DNA of 5,206 nucleotides from Myxococcota bacterium (lineage in GTDB: Bacteria > Myxococcota > Polyangia > GCA-2747355 > JAKLHH01). A program made the position numbers and the translations under genes. Where the stretch lies: positions 1 to 5,206 of the forward strand of contig JAKLHH010000653.1 in NCBI GenBank assembly GCA_022710245.1, given 5' to 3'. Below the pieces are notes generated by a model that saw only the letters and a list, made by a program, of their open reading frames with translations, searched no databases and was not told the DNA's origin. This document shows positions 5,103 to 5,206 of this stretch, piece by piece; position 1 is the first letter of the stretch; every line of letters starts with the position of its first letter.

Positions 5103-5206
5103 CACAGTTCGCCTCAGTAGAACACGCTGCGCGGGTCTCTTTCGCCGCGGGCTTCGTTGCGCCTCCTCGAAATACCGAGAGTATGACTTCGTCGGCGCGC
5201 CTTGCC
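5103..5206. other. Compositionally odd right-edge stretch, unassigned
   Basis: No convincing gene starts or ends here. On the minus strand a frame is open from the window edge to a TGA at 5116-5114 and ends in RDPRSVFY, but its codons (CGA, AGT, CAT, ACT, ATT, AGG, AGA) are unlike the G/C-ending codons of the other genes. The stretch contains two overlapping short inverted repeats: CTCG/CGAG (5166-5179) and ATAC/GTAT (5172-5184). It could be the tail of an upstream gene, an interspersed repeat or a leader. I cannot decide from the sequence alone. Confidence 0.35.

Noticed and set aside
4098..5105. Upstream extension of the HEAT protein frame to a GTG at 5105
   Set aside because: This part translates to Arg/Gly/Pro-rich low complexity and lies antiphase to the well-supported flavoenzyme gene. 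The signal peptide at ATG 4097 marks the true N-terminus.

Overview
The window has very high GC, with G or C at most third codon positions in every convincing gene. It combines a single-RRM RNA-binding protein, a Cys-rich lipoprotein with a 'DADC' motif, a secreted HEAT-repeat protein and a periplasmic YceI protein. This mix suggests a Gram-negative, large-genome bacterium of the Myxococcota / former Deltaproteobacteria type. That assignment rests on gene content and composition only.

Layout, left to right. At 1-414 (minus) is the N-terminal part of an unidentified exported protein, cut by the window edge. A divergent intergenic region (415-633) carries a good sigma-70-like promoter reading rightward into an RRM protein (634-1119, plus). 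The best-supported start codon of that protein is the rare ATT. The RRM gene converges on a Cys-rich lipoprotein gene (1258-1758, minus), and the 138-bp gap between them holds a strong nested inverted repeat. At 1759-2067 there is no gene; its right half is filled by a 45-bp unit repeated in tandem almost three times, ending on the stop codon of the next gene. A YceI-family periplasmic protein follows (2068-2664, minus). Its upstream gap contains the only AT-rich island in this half of the window, with a 12-bp perfect palindrome and a probable terminator of the operon beyond. The last unit is a two-gene minus-strand operon: an FMN-dependent nitronate monooxygenase-like enzyme (4094-5056) whose stop overlaps the start of a secreted HEAT-repeat protein (2823-4097) in an ATGA junction. 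The right edge (5099-5206) has a possible -10 for that operon and a stretch whose composition differs from the genes.

Functional reading. The RRM protein is probably a cytoplasmic RNA chaperone or regulator with its own promoter and a leader of about 90 nt. The YceI protein, the lipoprotein and the left-edge protein are all predicted to be exported. The flavin enzyme and the HEAT protein are translationally coupled although one is cytoplasmic and the other exported, so any functional link between them is unknown. No mobile element, CRISPR array, tRNA or rRNA was seen. Nothing here is clearly a new system. The points most worth testing are the ATT start, the nested inverted repeat, the 45-bp repeats and the missing histidine in the flavin enzyme.
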